Assembly (NCBI GenBank): GCA_022702705.1
Contig: CM040421.1
Coordinates: 61,172,621 to 61,236,620 of the forward strand
DNA length: 64,000 nt
Direction: 5' to 3'
Origin: Papilionanthe hookeriana x Papilionanthe teres
Lineage: Eukaryota > Streptophyta > Magnoliopsida > Asparagales > Orchidaceae
Position 1 is the stretch's first letter, and the number at the start of each line of letters is the position of its first letter. Of the stretch, positions 11,031-23,349 are shown piece by piece. The translations under genes were made by a program, and so were the position numbers. The notes under the pieces were generated by a model, which was given only the letters and a program-made list of their open reading frames with translations, did not search any database and was not told the DNA's origin.

Positions 11031-13149
11031 TCACCTAAGACATAAAGAATTCAAAATAAATGTAAAATAACTTGAACACTATTCCAAATTTAAACCCTTA
11101 ACTTAAATCAAATCATTTGAATACTAATTTACCCTTGAAAGCTTTGATTATTATAACTCCTAAATGGAACATCAAATGAAGTGTTATCTCACTCATAGGA
11201 TATTCAAATGTCCTAGTTCACTGAGCAAGTTAACAAGACTTGAAAACCTCGGACGATCGATTCATTTATATAATTAAATTCATTTGGACTTAAAACAATC
11301 CTAGAAATATTAAAAAGATGTTTAAGATTCTTCTTAAGCACTTCCTCAATATGATAGGATATTTATAAGAACAATTGGACTTAATTGTTCTTTGATGAAG
11401 AAAATCGTCCTCAAACAAAAACACAAAGAACCTAGACGTCATAAGAGTTGACTAGCTATAGGATTAGGAATTTGGTAGAAAACCATAACCTTTCCCTTAG
11501 CTTTACCTAGGGACTTGCTTAAATATTCTAATTGTGTTTTAAGTGCGGCTTGGGATGACGGGAAGACCCTCCAGGTACGCTTTTATTTTATTGCAATTTA
11601 CTTTCTTGCAATTTACTTTCTTGCAATTTACTTTCTTGCAATTTACTTTATTGCAAATGCACTTTACTTTTCTTGCATGATAAAACAACAGTTGCATGAA
11701 AACCCACACCTTTAGGATAGTCCCTAAAGCCGAAACCAAAACTAAGTTAAAAGTCATTGCAAGATAAAATTCACCGCCACAACATTTCAAAATATAAAAC
11801 AACTCAAAATTTAATCACAAACAGAACACAAAACTACAATTGCAACTAAACTAAAACGTCCTGTTGGATGATCGGGAATACCTCGGATGATGTAACCTAC
11901 GTGTTGCTAACGGGATTTCCCACGGTCTAAATGAAAGTGTGGAACTCATTCAGTTGAGTTTAGCAAATTCATCTGGACTAAGTGAATCCGATAAAAATAA
12001 TGATGCCGGAAGGATGGAACCGTGGGATCTTAACCGGTGTCGTTATAATCAACTTTAAGATTTGTTTTAATTAAAACGTAAAAAACACTTGGAAAATTAA
12101 GATTTCTCTAAACCAAAATACTTTTCTCATCCCCTGATTTATGGTTTCTAAAACTAAACCTCCGCAACAACAAGGAACTTGGAGCATGGTGGGCAAGCAC
12201 GGCCATCGTCGTCAAGAAAACTTGAACCTACTTCGACAAAACTTTCCTAGAATTAAATAACCAAGCCATAGGACTTCGAGGTAGTTTGCCTAGTGCAACA
12301 TAAATCCTCAACCTTTTCGTTAGGCATTTGCATTGCAAATTAAGCCCTAACCGGTCTTAGGATTTCGAGGTAGTCGTCCGATACGACAATAAACCCTCAC
12401 ATCTTCTAGGCTATTTGTTTGATTTTATCATACAAATATAAGTCCTAATTAAATTAAAATTGGCAAGATTGAAATACTAAATAAGTATTAGGACTTTCCT
12501 AAACTCAAGCCAAACGATAGGATAGTCGGGAAATTACCGAAGTTCATTTCGAATCAGTGATTTCTCCTACCTTTCTTCCTTTGGATTCACAAAACAAAAT
12601 GTTCCAAAATTTGATCCATTCCCTATTGAAATTCCAAAATTCAATCTTTGAAAACCTTAAACTTTGAAATTCTTGAGAGCAGAACTACTGATTATTATCG
12701 AGAGTTTTCTTAGGTGATTCCCGTCACTTAAGATGTAATTAACTATAGGGGCTTGCCCTTATAGGGAATTTTAAAGAACCCGAGTAATATAAACCTCGTT
12801 TCGATACTTTCATATTAAGCGAGGGAACTTGTCGGCTTATAAAATTGGTTCACAGACCAAACGGATGTCACAAATCTTCTAGTTTATTTAATCGAGCCCC
12901 ACCATCAAGCAGTGTGTCTATCCTTAGGGATAGATACACGGTTTGTGGTGTGGTATTCGTTTATATAAACTATTTGGGATGTGAGATCAGTTTGATTTCA
13001 TATCTTAAAATTTTTCAAACTTAAAATTATTTTCAAAATCAAATACTACTTTTCAATTTATTTATTTAAACTAAATTAAAAATTCGCCGATAACTTCTGT
13101 TAGGCGACCACTTTTCAAAATAAAACACAAAATTAAAAATATGCCGACA

Positions 13150-16100
13150 CCGGGCTGCTGACTCTGATGGCGGCGTCGAATGGGAGCGCGACGCGTGTGC
13201 GTTCGGAGCTGCCGAGGTTGACGCGACGCCGCGTGGATAAATAGAAAATTAGGGATTTTTCTGATTTATTTAATTCCCTAAACTTCAAAAATTCATAACT
13301 TTGTGTAGAAAAATCAGAAAAATAAAATAAAAATACCCTCTTGCTCAGTGAACAGAGGAGAATAATGTGGGAAAGAAATCATTTAATTTCATCAAGTATT
13401 TTATTTTTAATAATTTATTTACCCACTGTATATTTTTAATTCTCCATGCATGTATACAATTCACCATGGCATGAGACCATAGGGCTTTTGAAGCCTCTGA
13501 ATTTGGGAACATTCCGTGAATTTTTCAAAGTCAGAGGCCATCCCTATGAAGAGTTATTGATTTTTCAAATTCATGTCACTGTTTTGAGTATTTTAATTCC
13601 AATAAATAGCATGTTGTGAAATAAATTCTAGGAAAATTTGGTGATGTTCCTTATGACCAGAGGACCCTAGGAAAAATAGGTTTTGAGTTAGTTCATTTAA
13701 AACAACCCTAATTGGCTTAAACACCCAAAATGGATCTCTAATTAATTAGAGCTAACCATACATCAAATTGACTTGAAATCAATTCTCCACTGACCTTTAG
13801 GATCAGAGGAACCCACCATAAAAATTTGAGGTCAATTGGACTTGGTTAGCCCTGCTAAATGGGTTGATTAAGCCACTTAGTCAATTTAACCTTTAAAAAT
13901 TCATAACTTTCAAAATACTTTTTAAAAATTCACCAAATTGGTTTTGGAGCCTCTCTGATATCAGGGGAATTTAAGAAAATTAAAATTTCAATTTTCTAAA
14001 AAAGTTGATTTTTAATATTATTTTAATATTTTTAATAATTAAAAAATAATAAAAATCACAAAAATAATAAAATTCACTAAAATGTCACATTTTGAATTTT
14101 AATCACTTAGAAACAAACCCCATATTTTTCTTAGGTCTATTTAGTGAGATATTAAATTTAAAGCTCTAGGGTAATTTTAAAATTAAAAAAATATATTTTC
14201 TAGCATTTTCACTAAAATAATTATAATAAATCATAGAAAAATCAGAAAATTGTAAACTTTAATTCTCTAATTTCCTTGATATCAGATAGATTTTTGAAAA
14301 ATATAAAATTCATTTTTCAACATTTATTTTATTTTTAAATTAATTAACATTTCAAAACTTAAAATAATTATAATAAAAATAATATAATTCAAAAAATCAC
14401 CAAAATTGGTCCAAGTGGTCCTCTGGTCATTAGGAATGTCCCCTAATTTTCTTAAGAACAGAAACTTTCTCTTGGTCATGTTATTAAATTTTCCTTGGAA
14501 ATCTCTATTTTCCACCAAAAATAATTATATAAATAAATTAAATACAGAAAAATCACATTTTCTCCTCTCATGTCTTTATTGACATATGAGTGAAGTCATA
14601 TAAAAATTTCAAGTTCATTTGAGTTCAATTTAGTGAGTTATGAAATTATTAAGCTTAAAGGGCAAAATGGTAATTAAAATTTTAACCCTTAATTAAAACT
14701 TTAGGTTTAATAAAAAAATTAATAAGTAAAACATTTGATCCTAATCTGATTTGGATGATTGAAATTTAAATAATCAAAGGGTAGAAACCCATTAAGTAAT
14801 TTAAAATAATTAAACCTTAATTAAATAATTGATTAAATTTGGAAGAATAATAAAATTGGAATTATTAAAATAGGGATATTATTAGGAAGAGATTTATTCT
14901 TTAATTTAAAAATCCCTAAATTAATTATCTCATTAATATTCAATTCTTAATTAAAATGATAACTCAAATTCAAAATATTAAAAGACTTGATCATTAAACT
15001 AAAATTAAATTATTAAACTCTTTTAAAAATTTCAATTAAAATTAAAAATTAAATTAAATTAAGTAAATTAAATTGGATTAAATTAAATTAAATTAAATTA
15101 AAATTAAAAGTTGAATTAAATTAAATTAAATTAAATAAACAAATTAAAGTAAATTAAATGAATTAAATTAAATTAAATTAAATTAATAAAACCAAATTAA
15201 ATTAAGTTAAACCAAATTAAAAATTAAATTAAATGAATTAAAATTAAATTAAATTAAATTAAATTAAATTAAATCAAATTAAATTAAAATTAAATCAAAT
15301 CAAATTAATTTAATGTAACATCAAATCAAACTAAATTGAATTAAATTGAATTAAATTAAATTGAATTAAATTAAATTAAAGATTAAATTAAATTAAATTA
15401 AATTAAGTTGAATTAAATATAACATCACCAAAGACATAAAGAATTCAAAATAAATCTAAAATAACTTGAACACTTTTGAATACTAATTTACCCTCGAAAG
15501 CTTTAGTTATCATAACTCCTAAACAGGATATGAAATGAAATGTTACTTCACTTATAGGATATTCAAATATCCTAGTTCACTGAGTAAGATAATAACAAAA
15601 CTTAACTAAACCTCGGACGATTAATTCATTTGTGTAATTGAATTCATTTGGACTTAAAATAATCCTAGAAATATTGAAAAGATGTTTAAGATTCTTCTTA
15701 AGCACTTCCTCAATATGATAGGATATTTATAAGAACAATTGAACTCAATTGTTCTTTGATGAAGAAAATCGTCTTCAAACAAAAACACAAGGAACCTAGA
15801 CGTCATAGGAAATGACTAGCTATAGGATTAGGAATTTGGTAGAAAACCATAACCCTTACCTTAGCTTTACCTAGGAACTTGCTTAAATATTCTAATTGTG
15901 TTTTAAGTGCAGCTTGGGATGACGGGAAGACCCTCCAGGTGCGCTTTTATTTTATTGCAATTTACTTTCTTGCAATTTACATTATTGCAATTTCATTAAT
16001 CGCATCGCACTTACTTTTCTTGCATGATAAACAACTGTTGCATGAAAACCCACACCTGTAGGATAGTCACTAAAACTGAAACCAAAACTAAATTAAAAGT

Positions 16101-17493
16101 CATTGCAAGATAAAATTCACCGCCACAACATTTCAAAATATAAAACAACTCAAAATTTAATCACAAACAGAACACAAAACTACAATTACAACTAAATTAA
16201 AACGTCCTGTTGGATGATCGGGAATACCTCGGATGATGTAACCTACGTGTTGCTAACGAGATTTCCCACGGTCTAAATGAAAGTGTGGAACTCATTCAGT
16301 TGAGTTTAGCAAATTCATCCGGATCTAAGTGAATCCGATAAAAATAATGATGCCGGAAGGATGGAACCGTGGGATCTTAACCGGTGTCGTTATAATCAAC
16401 TTTAAGATTTGTTTTAATTAAAATATTGAAAACACTTGGAAATTAAGATTTTCTCTAAACCAAAACACTTTTCTCATCCACGATTTATGACTTCTAAAAT
16501 TGAACCTCTGCAACAACAAGGAGCTCGGAGCATGGTGGGCGGCACGGCCATCGTCATCGCGAAAACTCGAGTCTACTTCAAGAAAACTTTCCTAGAATTA
16601 AATAACAAAGCCATAGGACTTCGAGGTAGTTTTCCTAGTGCAACATAAATCCTCAACTCTTCGTTAGGCACTTGCATTGCAAATTAAGCCCTAACCGGTC
16701 TTAGGATTCCGAGGTAGTCGTTCGGTACGACAATAAACCCTCACATCTTCGAGGCTATTTGTTTGATTTTATCATACAAATATAAGCCCTAATTAATTAA
16801 AATTGGCAAGATCAAAACATTTAAATAAATATTAGGACTTTCCTAAACTCAAGCCAAACAATAGGATAGTCGGGAAATTACCGAAGTTCGCTTCGAATCC
16901 GTGATTTCTCCTACTTTTCTTCCTTTGGATTCCCAAAATAAAATGTTCCAAATTTGATCCATTCCCTATTGAAATTCCAAAATTCAATCCTTGAAAACTT
17001 AAACTTTGAAATCCTTGAGAGCGGAATTATTGATTATTATCGAGAGTTTTCTTAGGTGATTCCCATCACTTAAGATGTAATTAACTATAGGGCTTGCCCT
17101 TATAGGGAATTTTAAAAGAACCTGGGTAATATAAACCCTGTTTAATGCTTTCATATTAAGCATGGGAATTTGTCGGCTTATAAAATTGGTTCGCGGACCA
17201 AACGGATGTCACAAATCTTCTAATTTATTTAATCGAGCCCCACCGTCGAGCAGTGTGTACTATCCTTAGGGATAGATACACGGTTTGTGGTGCGGTGCTC
17301 GTTTATATAAACTATTTGGGATGCGAGATCGGTTTAATCTCATATCTTAAAATCTTCAAATTTAAAATTATTTTCAAAATAAAATACTACTTTTCAAAAT
17401 TATTTAGTTAAATTAAATTAAAAATTCGCCGACAACTTTTGTTAGGCGACCCCCTTTTCAAAATAAAACACACAACCTAAAAATATGCCGACA
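13150..17493 (+). mobile_element. 5'-truncated second copy of the Tat LTR
   Basis: The sequence from 13150 matches 8754 onward of the preceding LTR and continues to the same end (ATGCCGACA at 17493). It joins the upstream LTR exactly at that LTR's 3' end. It carries the same landmarks: the palindrome AGAACAATTGAACTCAATTG near 15731, ataggggcttgccc-like sequence near 17088, and the PBS-proximal ggcgacccc. Right after it Athila RT sequence begins (cgcacataag). It may be an internal duplication of a single giant LTR, or the remnant of a second element. Confidence 0.85.
15040..15410 (+). repeat. AATTA-word low-complexity array, second copy
   Basis: Repeated AATTA/TTAAA words are homologous in position to 10675-11030 but differ in unit number and order. 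Confidence 0.9.
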
Positions 17494-19500
17494 CGCACAT
17501 AAGTTCAAATGGTTTCTCCCAATCAGGTGAAACTATTATAGGTGCTGTGATTAATTTATCCTTTAATAATTCAAAAGCATTTAAACATTCTTTAGTAAAT
17601 TTAAATTTCTTGTCATTTTCTAAAAGTTGGCATAGAGGTTTGGTAATTTTTGAAAAATCTTTTATATAACGCCTATAAAAACCAGCATGTCCAAGAAAAC
17701 TTCTTACCCCTCTCACTGTAGTAGGAGGTGGTAATTTAGCTATAACTTGAATTTTTGTAGGGTCTACTTCCATGCCGTTTTCCAAAATTTTATGCCCTAA
17801 TAAAATTCCTCCTGCAACCATAAATTGACATTTCTCTCAATTTAGAACTAAATTAATTTTTTCGCATAAATCCAAAACTTTATCAAGATGATCTAAGCAT
17901 GCTTCAAATGATGTTCCAAATACAGAGAAATCATCCATAAATACTTCTATTCCATCATCAATTAATTTACTAAATATAGACATCATACATCTCTAGAATG
18001 TTGATGGTGCATTACATAATCCAAAAGACATTTTTCGAAAAGCAAAAGTTCAATAAGGACTAGTAAATGTAGTTTTCTCTTGATCCTCAGAAGCAATAAG
18101 AGTTTGATGGTAGCCGGTATATCCATCTAAAAAACAAAAGTATTTGTGCCCAGCAAGTCTATCCAACATTTGGTCTAGGAATGGTAAAAGGAAGTGATCT
18201 TTTCTGGTGGCCGCATTTAATTTCCTATAGTCAATACATATACGACATCTAGTAATTTGTCTGATAGGTATCAAATCATTATTTTCATTAGCTTCAACAG
18301 TCACTCTTCCTTTCCTAAGAAAGGAATGTGATGATATGGGCTTACCCAAGCACTGTCCGAAATAGGATAAATAATACCATTGTCTAACCATTTTAAAATT
18401 TCTTTCTTGACTACTGCTTTCATCATTGGGTTTAATCTCCTCTAGGGATCAACTCTTGGTTTATGTTCATCATCTAAAATAATTCTGTGCATACAAATTG
18501 AAGGACTAATTTCTTTAATATCATCCAAGGTTCAACCAAATGCTTTTTATACTTCTTTAATGTGTCTAAAAGTTTTTGCTCTTGTAATTCGTATAATTCT
18601 GCCGATATAATAACCGGTAAAGTTAAAGAATTTTTCAAAAATATATACTTCAGATGAGTAGGTAAAATTTTCAACTCAAGTTTAGGAGATTTTATAATCG
18701 ACGGAACTATATTCTTTTCAGCATTTTCAGTAACATCCAACATCTCAAATCTTTCTTGTATATAACCTAATTCTTCATTTTATGCTTTTTCAAATAATTT
18801 TGCATTTTCTATTTCTTTTTTATTTTCGAAACATTCTTTAAAATGTTCATTTCGCAGATGTTCAAGAATTTCCATTCGAAAACATTCATCATCATTTTCA
18901 ACAGCACGGTATTTCATTGATTTTGTAATGTTAAAAGTTACTTCTTGATCATTTACTCTCATAGTTAATTCTCCTTTTTGAACATCAATCAGGACTCTTC
19001 TAGTAGCTAAGAAAGGTCTCCCTAAAATTATAGGTATTTATTATCTTCGTCCATATCTTGAACAATAAATTCCAAATGAAAGATAAATTTATCCACTTTT
19101 ACTAACACATCTTCGATAACTTATTTAGAATAAGTCACTGAACGATTAGCTAACTGAAGAGTTACAGAAGTATGTCAGACTTTTCCCAATCCTAATCTTT
19201 TAAAAATTGATAGAGGCATAAGATTAGTGCTGGCTCCGAAATCACATAAAGCTTTTTCATAAAATTTTTCTCTAATAGCACAAGGTATAGTGAAACTACC
19301 AGGATCTTTTAATTTCTCAGGAAGCTTTTTCTGAATAATTGCACTACACTCTTCACTAAGTGCATTAGTTTCATTATCTGTGAACTTTCTTTTCTTGTTT
19401 AGAATATCTTTCATAAATTTCACATAATTGGGCATTTGTTCAAATGCTTCTACAAAGGGCATATTCACCGTTAATTTCTTCAAGATTTCAATGAATTTAG
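17494..19500 (-). pseudogene. Athila-type protease-reverse transcriptase, truncated by the Tat LTR
   Basis: Reads right to left. The protease motif CDFGASTNLMPLS lies near 19205-19245. RT follows with CRICIDYRKLNAATRKDHF (about 18190-18250), YFCFLDGYTGYHQ and the catalytic MDDFSVFG (about 17920-17945). The RT end and the start of RNase H follow: SFLGHAGFYRRYIKDFSKIT (about 17645-17705) and DWEKPFELMC. The ORF then stops abruptly at 17494, where the Tat LTR begins. In-frame stops occur near 18050, 17830 and 18440-18540. It is continuous with the gag to the right and belongs to the same minus-strand element. The missing part of pol, the PPT and the 3' LTR should lie beyond the Tat insertion, outside the window. 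Confidence 0.92.
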
Positions 19501-20999
19501 AAAATTGTTTATCCTTTTTATGTTACTTTAATCACTGAGGAAATGGTGGTGGTGGTTTTTCTATAGTAATTTTCAATGGTGTTAGTGGATATTCTAAATA
19601 TTGATCTTGCTGATCCTTTTCTTTTTCAGTTTCCACTTTCTCTTTTTCAGTTTCTGCTTCTTTTTGTCCTCTTGTTTCTAATTATTTTCCACTTCGTAGC
19701 TGTATCACTTTTATTTGTTCTTTTCCTTGGTCTTTAGGATTAATTTCCACATTACTAGGAAAAGTTCCACGAATTCTATTATTAAGTGCAGTAGCGATAT
19801 GCCCAAGTTGAGTTTCAATATTTTTAATAGCAGTTCCTTGATTTTGTAATTGGTTTCCTTGAATTTGTAACTGATTACCTTGATTCTGCAAATGTTGACC
19901 CATATTTAATATCAATTCTTCCATAGATAACTTCTTTTCCTTAAATTCAGAGTTATTATTATTAAATCGAGGTGGATAAGAAGGTTTATAATTAGGATTT
20001 TCTTGATTAGATGAATTTCCTAATGGGTTTACTGAGTTGTTTGCCCATTGTTGATTAGTAGAATTGTTATTCCAATTAAAATTAGGATGATTCTTCTATC
20101 CAGGGTTAAAATAATTCGAATAAGGATGGTTGGGTCTGCTATTAATAACATTTAAAGTTTCATAAGAGGGTTGAACATCCACAAATTGCCTGAATGAACT
20201 TTCTTCCATTATAGTAGAAGAATAATTCATTCCATAATGATTTAATTCCTTAGATATAGCAGCAATCTGAGAAACTAACATAGATATTGCATCAGAATCA
20301 TGGATACTAGCTATTTTTTTAGGATTTAGCCTTTCATAAGGTCATTGAAAATTGTTGGTAGTCATTTCTTCAATTAACGAATAAGCCTCATCAAATGGTT
20401 TTGACATTAATGAACCACCAGCGACAGCATCAATAATGGATCTAAGAGATCCTACTAATCCATTATAAAAATTTTGTATAATTAACCAATCTGGTAACGC
20501 ATGATGTGGGCATTTCCTAAGAAGATCTTTAAATATCTCCCAAGCTTCGTATATCGATACTCCATCAAACTGACTAAAAGAGATTATATCATTTCTAAGC
20601 TTAACAGTTTTTGAAGGAGGAAACTATTTGGATAGAAATTTTTGTGATAATTCTCCCCAAATTCTAATAGATCCAGGTGCTAACGAATTTAACCACATCT
20701 TAGCCTCATCCCTTAAAGAAAAAGGAAAAAGCCTAAGTCTAACAACATCATTAGATACTCCATCACATTTAAAAGTAGCACGAAAGTTCTAAAAAACTAG
20801 CGAGATGTAAATTAGGATCTTCGTTTGGTGAACCACTAAATTGATTATTCTGTACCATTTGGATAATTGCAGGTTTAAGCTCAAATGAATTAGCCGCTAC
20901 ATCAGGGTTTTGGATAGTTAAGTGAATTTCATCTAATGTAGGGTTAGAGTAATCTCTTAAAAGTCTCGGTTGATTTTCATTTATTGGATTATTCGCCAT
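19501..20999 (-). pseudogene. Athila-type gag
   Basis: Gag builds the particle in which the element's RNA is reverse transcribed. Translation starts at ATG 20997-20999 (MANNPINENQPRLLRDY). The family block FELKPAIIQMVQNNQF...NLHLASFLEL follows; then the frame shifts near 20780-20790, where copy 2 stays open (CATFKCDGVSNDVVRLRLF). Further blocks are PFSLRDEAKMWLNSLAPGSI (about 20655-20715) and ISKELNHYGMN. A Q/N-rich stretch with GNQLQNQGTAIKNIETQLG (about 19800-19860) is likely coiled. Frame breaks also occur near 20625 and 20340. The match to Athila gag is strong. Confidence 0.92.
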
Positions 21000-21202
21000 T
21001 TTATTTAAATTTATAATTTCTCTTTTCTATTTTCTAATTTTTTTAATAGTAAGTTCTAATTCCGAATCGTAAGGTATTAAATTTTTAGTTCCAAATTTGC
21101 GCATACACAATCGAAATTAAAACTTATGTAATTTAAAATAGTCCGTTACTCTAGTAATTATCTTAATAATTATTGCACTAATTACTTTAATAATTACTTT
21201 AC

Positions 21203-21221
21203 TTCCCCGACAATGGAGCCA
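21203..21221 (-). promoter_or_regulatory. Athila primer-binding site
   Basis: On the minus strand TGGCTCCATTGTCGGGGAA lies just after the LTR end (…GTCA then AGTTTT). This closely resembles the usual Athila-type PBS (TGGCGCCGTTGCCGGGGA), which pairs with a tRNA 3' end to prime first-strand DNA synthesis. It fixes the orientation of the element and the inner edge of its 5' LTR. Confidence 0.88.
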
Positions 21222-21227
21222 AAAACT

Positions 21228-22760
21228 TGACGGGGCGTGATGCGTAACTTTAATAGTGTTAACAAGTGTAAAAATAAATATTCAATAATAGCAAAGTCAC
21301 CCCTTATCAACGCAAACATGCGTATCGTTCAAGTAATACAGGGCTCTAATGGAGTCCTGGATATCGATCCAACAGGGAAGTTTAGAGATTACGAACTAAT
21401 TACTATAGATGAAATAAGTATCTAGTAAATGTAAATTAAGAATGATTATACTAAATTCTACCACTAATGTTGAATGAAAAGTTGAAATATAGAAAAGTAT
21501 CTTCCCCCTTGTTAAGAGAATTAAGTGAATGGATAATTAAATTATTTAGAATTATATTGTGCCAAATAGGAGCATTCCTATTCTTTACCCTTTTGTTCAG
21601 GCATAAAGAACATTGACTAAATCCTATGCTTGGTTACTGAATCTGTGACTAGGCTGGTATGATACCGGCTCTCACTTCGAGCTCCCACGTTCCCCTCGCT
21701 CGAGGGCTAACATCTACACTTCGACACCCAAACAATAGGACCGAATTGAGGATTTTAGTCTGTCACTCTAAAACATCCAATTCTACGCCCAATAAGTAAT
21801 ATTTCCCTATTTATTTGAACTCTCCTTTCAAGGACTTTGACCTCCCCAAAACTTGGATGTAATCTTTACTTTAGTTGTTAAATCAAAATATTTTAACAGA
21901 TCAATTGGCTAGATTGAAAGTAAATTAAGATTAAGTAAAAAGATTATCACAATTTTTATTAAATATTTTAGGCACAACTAATTCAATTTTCCATTTTACA
22001 AAATCTCAAAACAAAAAGTAAGACAGAGAAGACTACTCAGAATGTATAGGAAGAATAGCACAAAACTTGGATTTCATATATAAATCAAAGTTACGAAATA
22101 ATAAACACAACTTATCTCGATTTTCTCCCTAAGCAACTCCTTGAAGTTCCTCTGACTCTTTCTTCTTGTACAACACACTCACTTACTCACTATTAGACTA
22201 ACTCTTTTTGACTCTCTAGGACACACACACACACACTAATGACACTGCGGGAGATAATGAAGACACTAAAAAGACACACAAAAAGGACTCCCTTTCAGCC
22301 TAAATTCATCTCTTTTTAAAGATGGCGAAATATTTCCAAAGGTTGCTTAAGCACCTCTTCAAAAAGCATCCACATGCGATGAATTTTAGACTAAACCAAC
22401 TTTCTCACCGTCGGCGGGCTCGTTAGCGCCGTCGGCGAGTTTCTAGAACATGTGTCAACTGTTAAGGCTCGCTGTCGGCGGGCTTGATCTCGCCGTCGAT
22501 GGGCTACTTTAATATATTTTTTATTCTCTAGAAAAATGCGCCGTCGACGGCCTATTCCTCGCCGTAGGCGGGCAAGATCAATTTATATGTCTTTTGGTCC
22601 TTTTTGATCCAGATTCGCTCCTTTTAGCATCTTTTTGCTCCATTGTTTATTAATCTTCATTCCTGCAACAAAACATAGAAAATACCTTTCTTTAAAGTGC
22701 AATATCATCAAAAGCAATATAAAATCGGTATGAAATTCTCAATACATTTTTCTTTGGTCA
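21228..22760 (-). mobile_element. 5' LTR of the minus-strand Athila element (copy 1)
   Basis: About 1.53 kb. On the minus strand it starts TGACCAAAG at 22760 and ends ...GTCA at 21228, next to the PBS. Inside are GC-rich boxes of the type GCCGTCGGCGGGC (about 22405-22575), a TATA-like ctttaaaaagag near 22310, and U5 with cgatacgcatg. The outer end abuts a fragment of another LTR in the opposite orientation, so the element inserted into an older LTR. The small plus-strand ORF at its inner end is not a gene. Confidence 0.8.
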
Positions 22761-22948
22761 CCTAGGCGCCAAATCCCGGCGCTTAGGCGCCACGATTACT
22801 TTCTAGAAGCTCCATTGAATTTGGACGAATTTTGAAGAGGTGCCTTAAGCAACCCCTGATCATTTTTGAAGCTCTATAAATAGGAGACATTTCTACATAA
22901 ACGAGAGCTCTCCAACGCCCGAAAATAGTTCTAGAGAGCCACCAAATA
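22761..22948 (+). mobile_element. Fragment of an older plus-strand Athila-type LTR, cut at 22948
   Basis: It begins within U3 (cctaggcgccaaatcc), includes a TATA box ctataaatagg (about 22871-22881) and breaks after agagccaccaaata. The duplicate at 33208 keeps going past this point, so 22948/22949 is a rearrangement breakpoint. Confidence 0.75.
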
Positions 22949-23349
22949 GTGTATCCATGTCCTTAATGGGTCAAACTACCCTTCTTTCCGTTGGAATACT
23001 ATGTTCATTTCTACCTTGGACAAGTATAGCCAACATTCTCTCGGATTTAGGAGCCACTGTTTAGACACCCATAAACGAGAGAGGTTTCGAGATCCTTTTA
23101 CCTCATTTTTGAGGTGGGGTGGACCCCGATAGGTGTTAGTTTAGGAGTGATCCTTCGAGTCGAGAAGTCTTGCATAAGACCTTTTCCTTTCCAACTCTGA
23201 ATCGGATTCCTTACCCTCTCTACACCTTTGAACATTCCGTTCTAAATAAACGAACCCTCTAATAAATGATTCTTTTAACAAATGATTCCTTCTTATAAAT
23301 ACATGAACAAGAATGAGTTCGGACTCTTTTTCAATTCCTTTCTTTTCGT
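22949..23349 (+). other. Tat-element leader fragment
   Basis: About 400 bp of noncoding sequence upstream of ORF1, with no LTR or PBS before it. It contains acctcatttttgaggt near 23081, reminiscent of the LTR-end motif. The left edge is the breakpoint with the Athila-type LTR fragment. Confidence 0.5.

Larger units (their letters stand above)
5839..13149 (+). mobile_element. Tat/Ogre-type long terminal repeat, about 7.3 kb
   Basis: It starts TGTTGACCTCATTTT after the polypurine tract and ends ATGCCGACA. The same ends and overall layout occur in the solo LTR at 35900-43576 (TGTTGACCTCATTTT ... ATCGCCACCA), which has a target-site duplication. In order: a C/A-rich U3 (6240-7300), a TATA-like TATTTAAA at 8042-8049, the motif CTCGATTTCGGA near 8180, a GC-rich island (about 8690-8840), long AT-rich sequence, an AATTA array (about 10675-11030), and a conserved 3' part with ataggggcttgcccttatag near 12740. 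ORFs within it look spurious. The first 15 bases form an inverted motif (gacctca...tgaggtc). U3, R and U5 boundaries are inferred. Confidence 0.75.
15727..22948 (+). repeat. Segmental duplication, copy 1 (7.2 kb)
   Basis: Nearly identical to 26172-33395, including the junction of the Tat LTR end with Athila RT (17493/17494 versus 27939/27940). The duplicated block spans the LTR 3' part, Athila RT-protease-gag, its LTR and the start of the opposed LTR. Most differences are single bases or small indels, many at CAG/CTG. Confidence 0.95.

Noticed and set aside
21237..21425. 62-residue ORF repeated at 31685
   Set aside because: It lies in the U5 end of an LTR, antisense to the element; conservation only reflects the segmental duplication.
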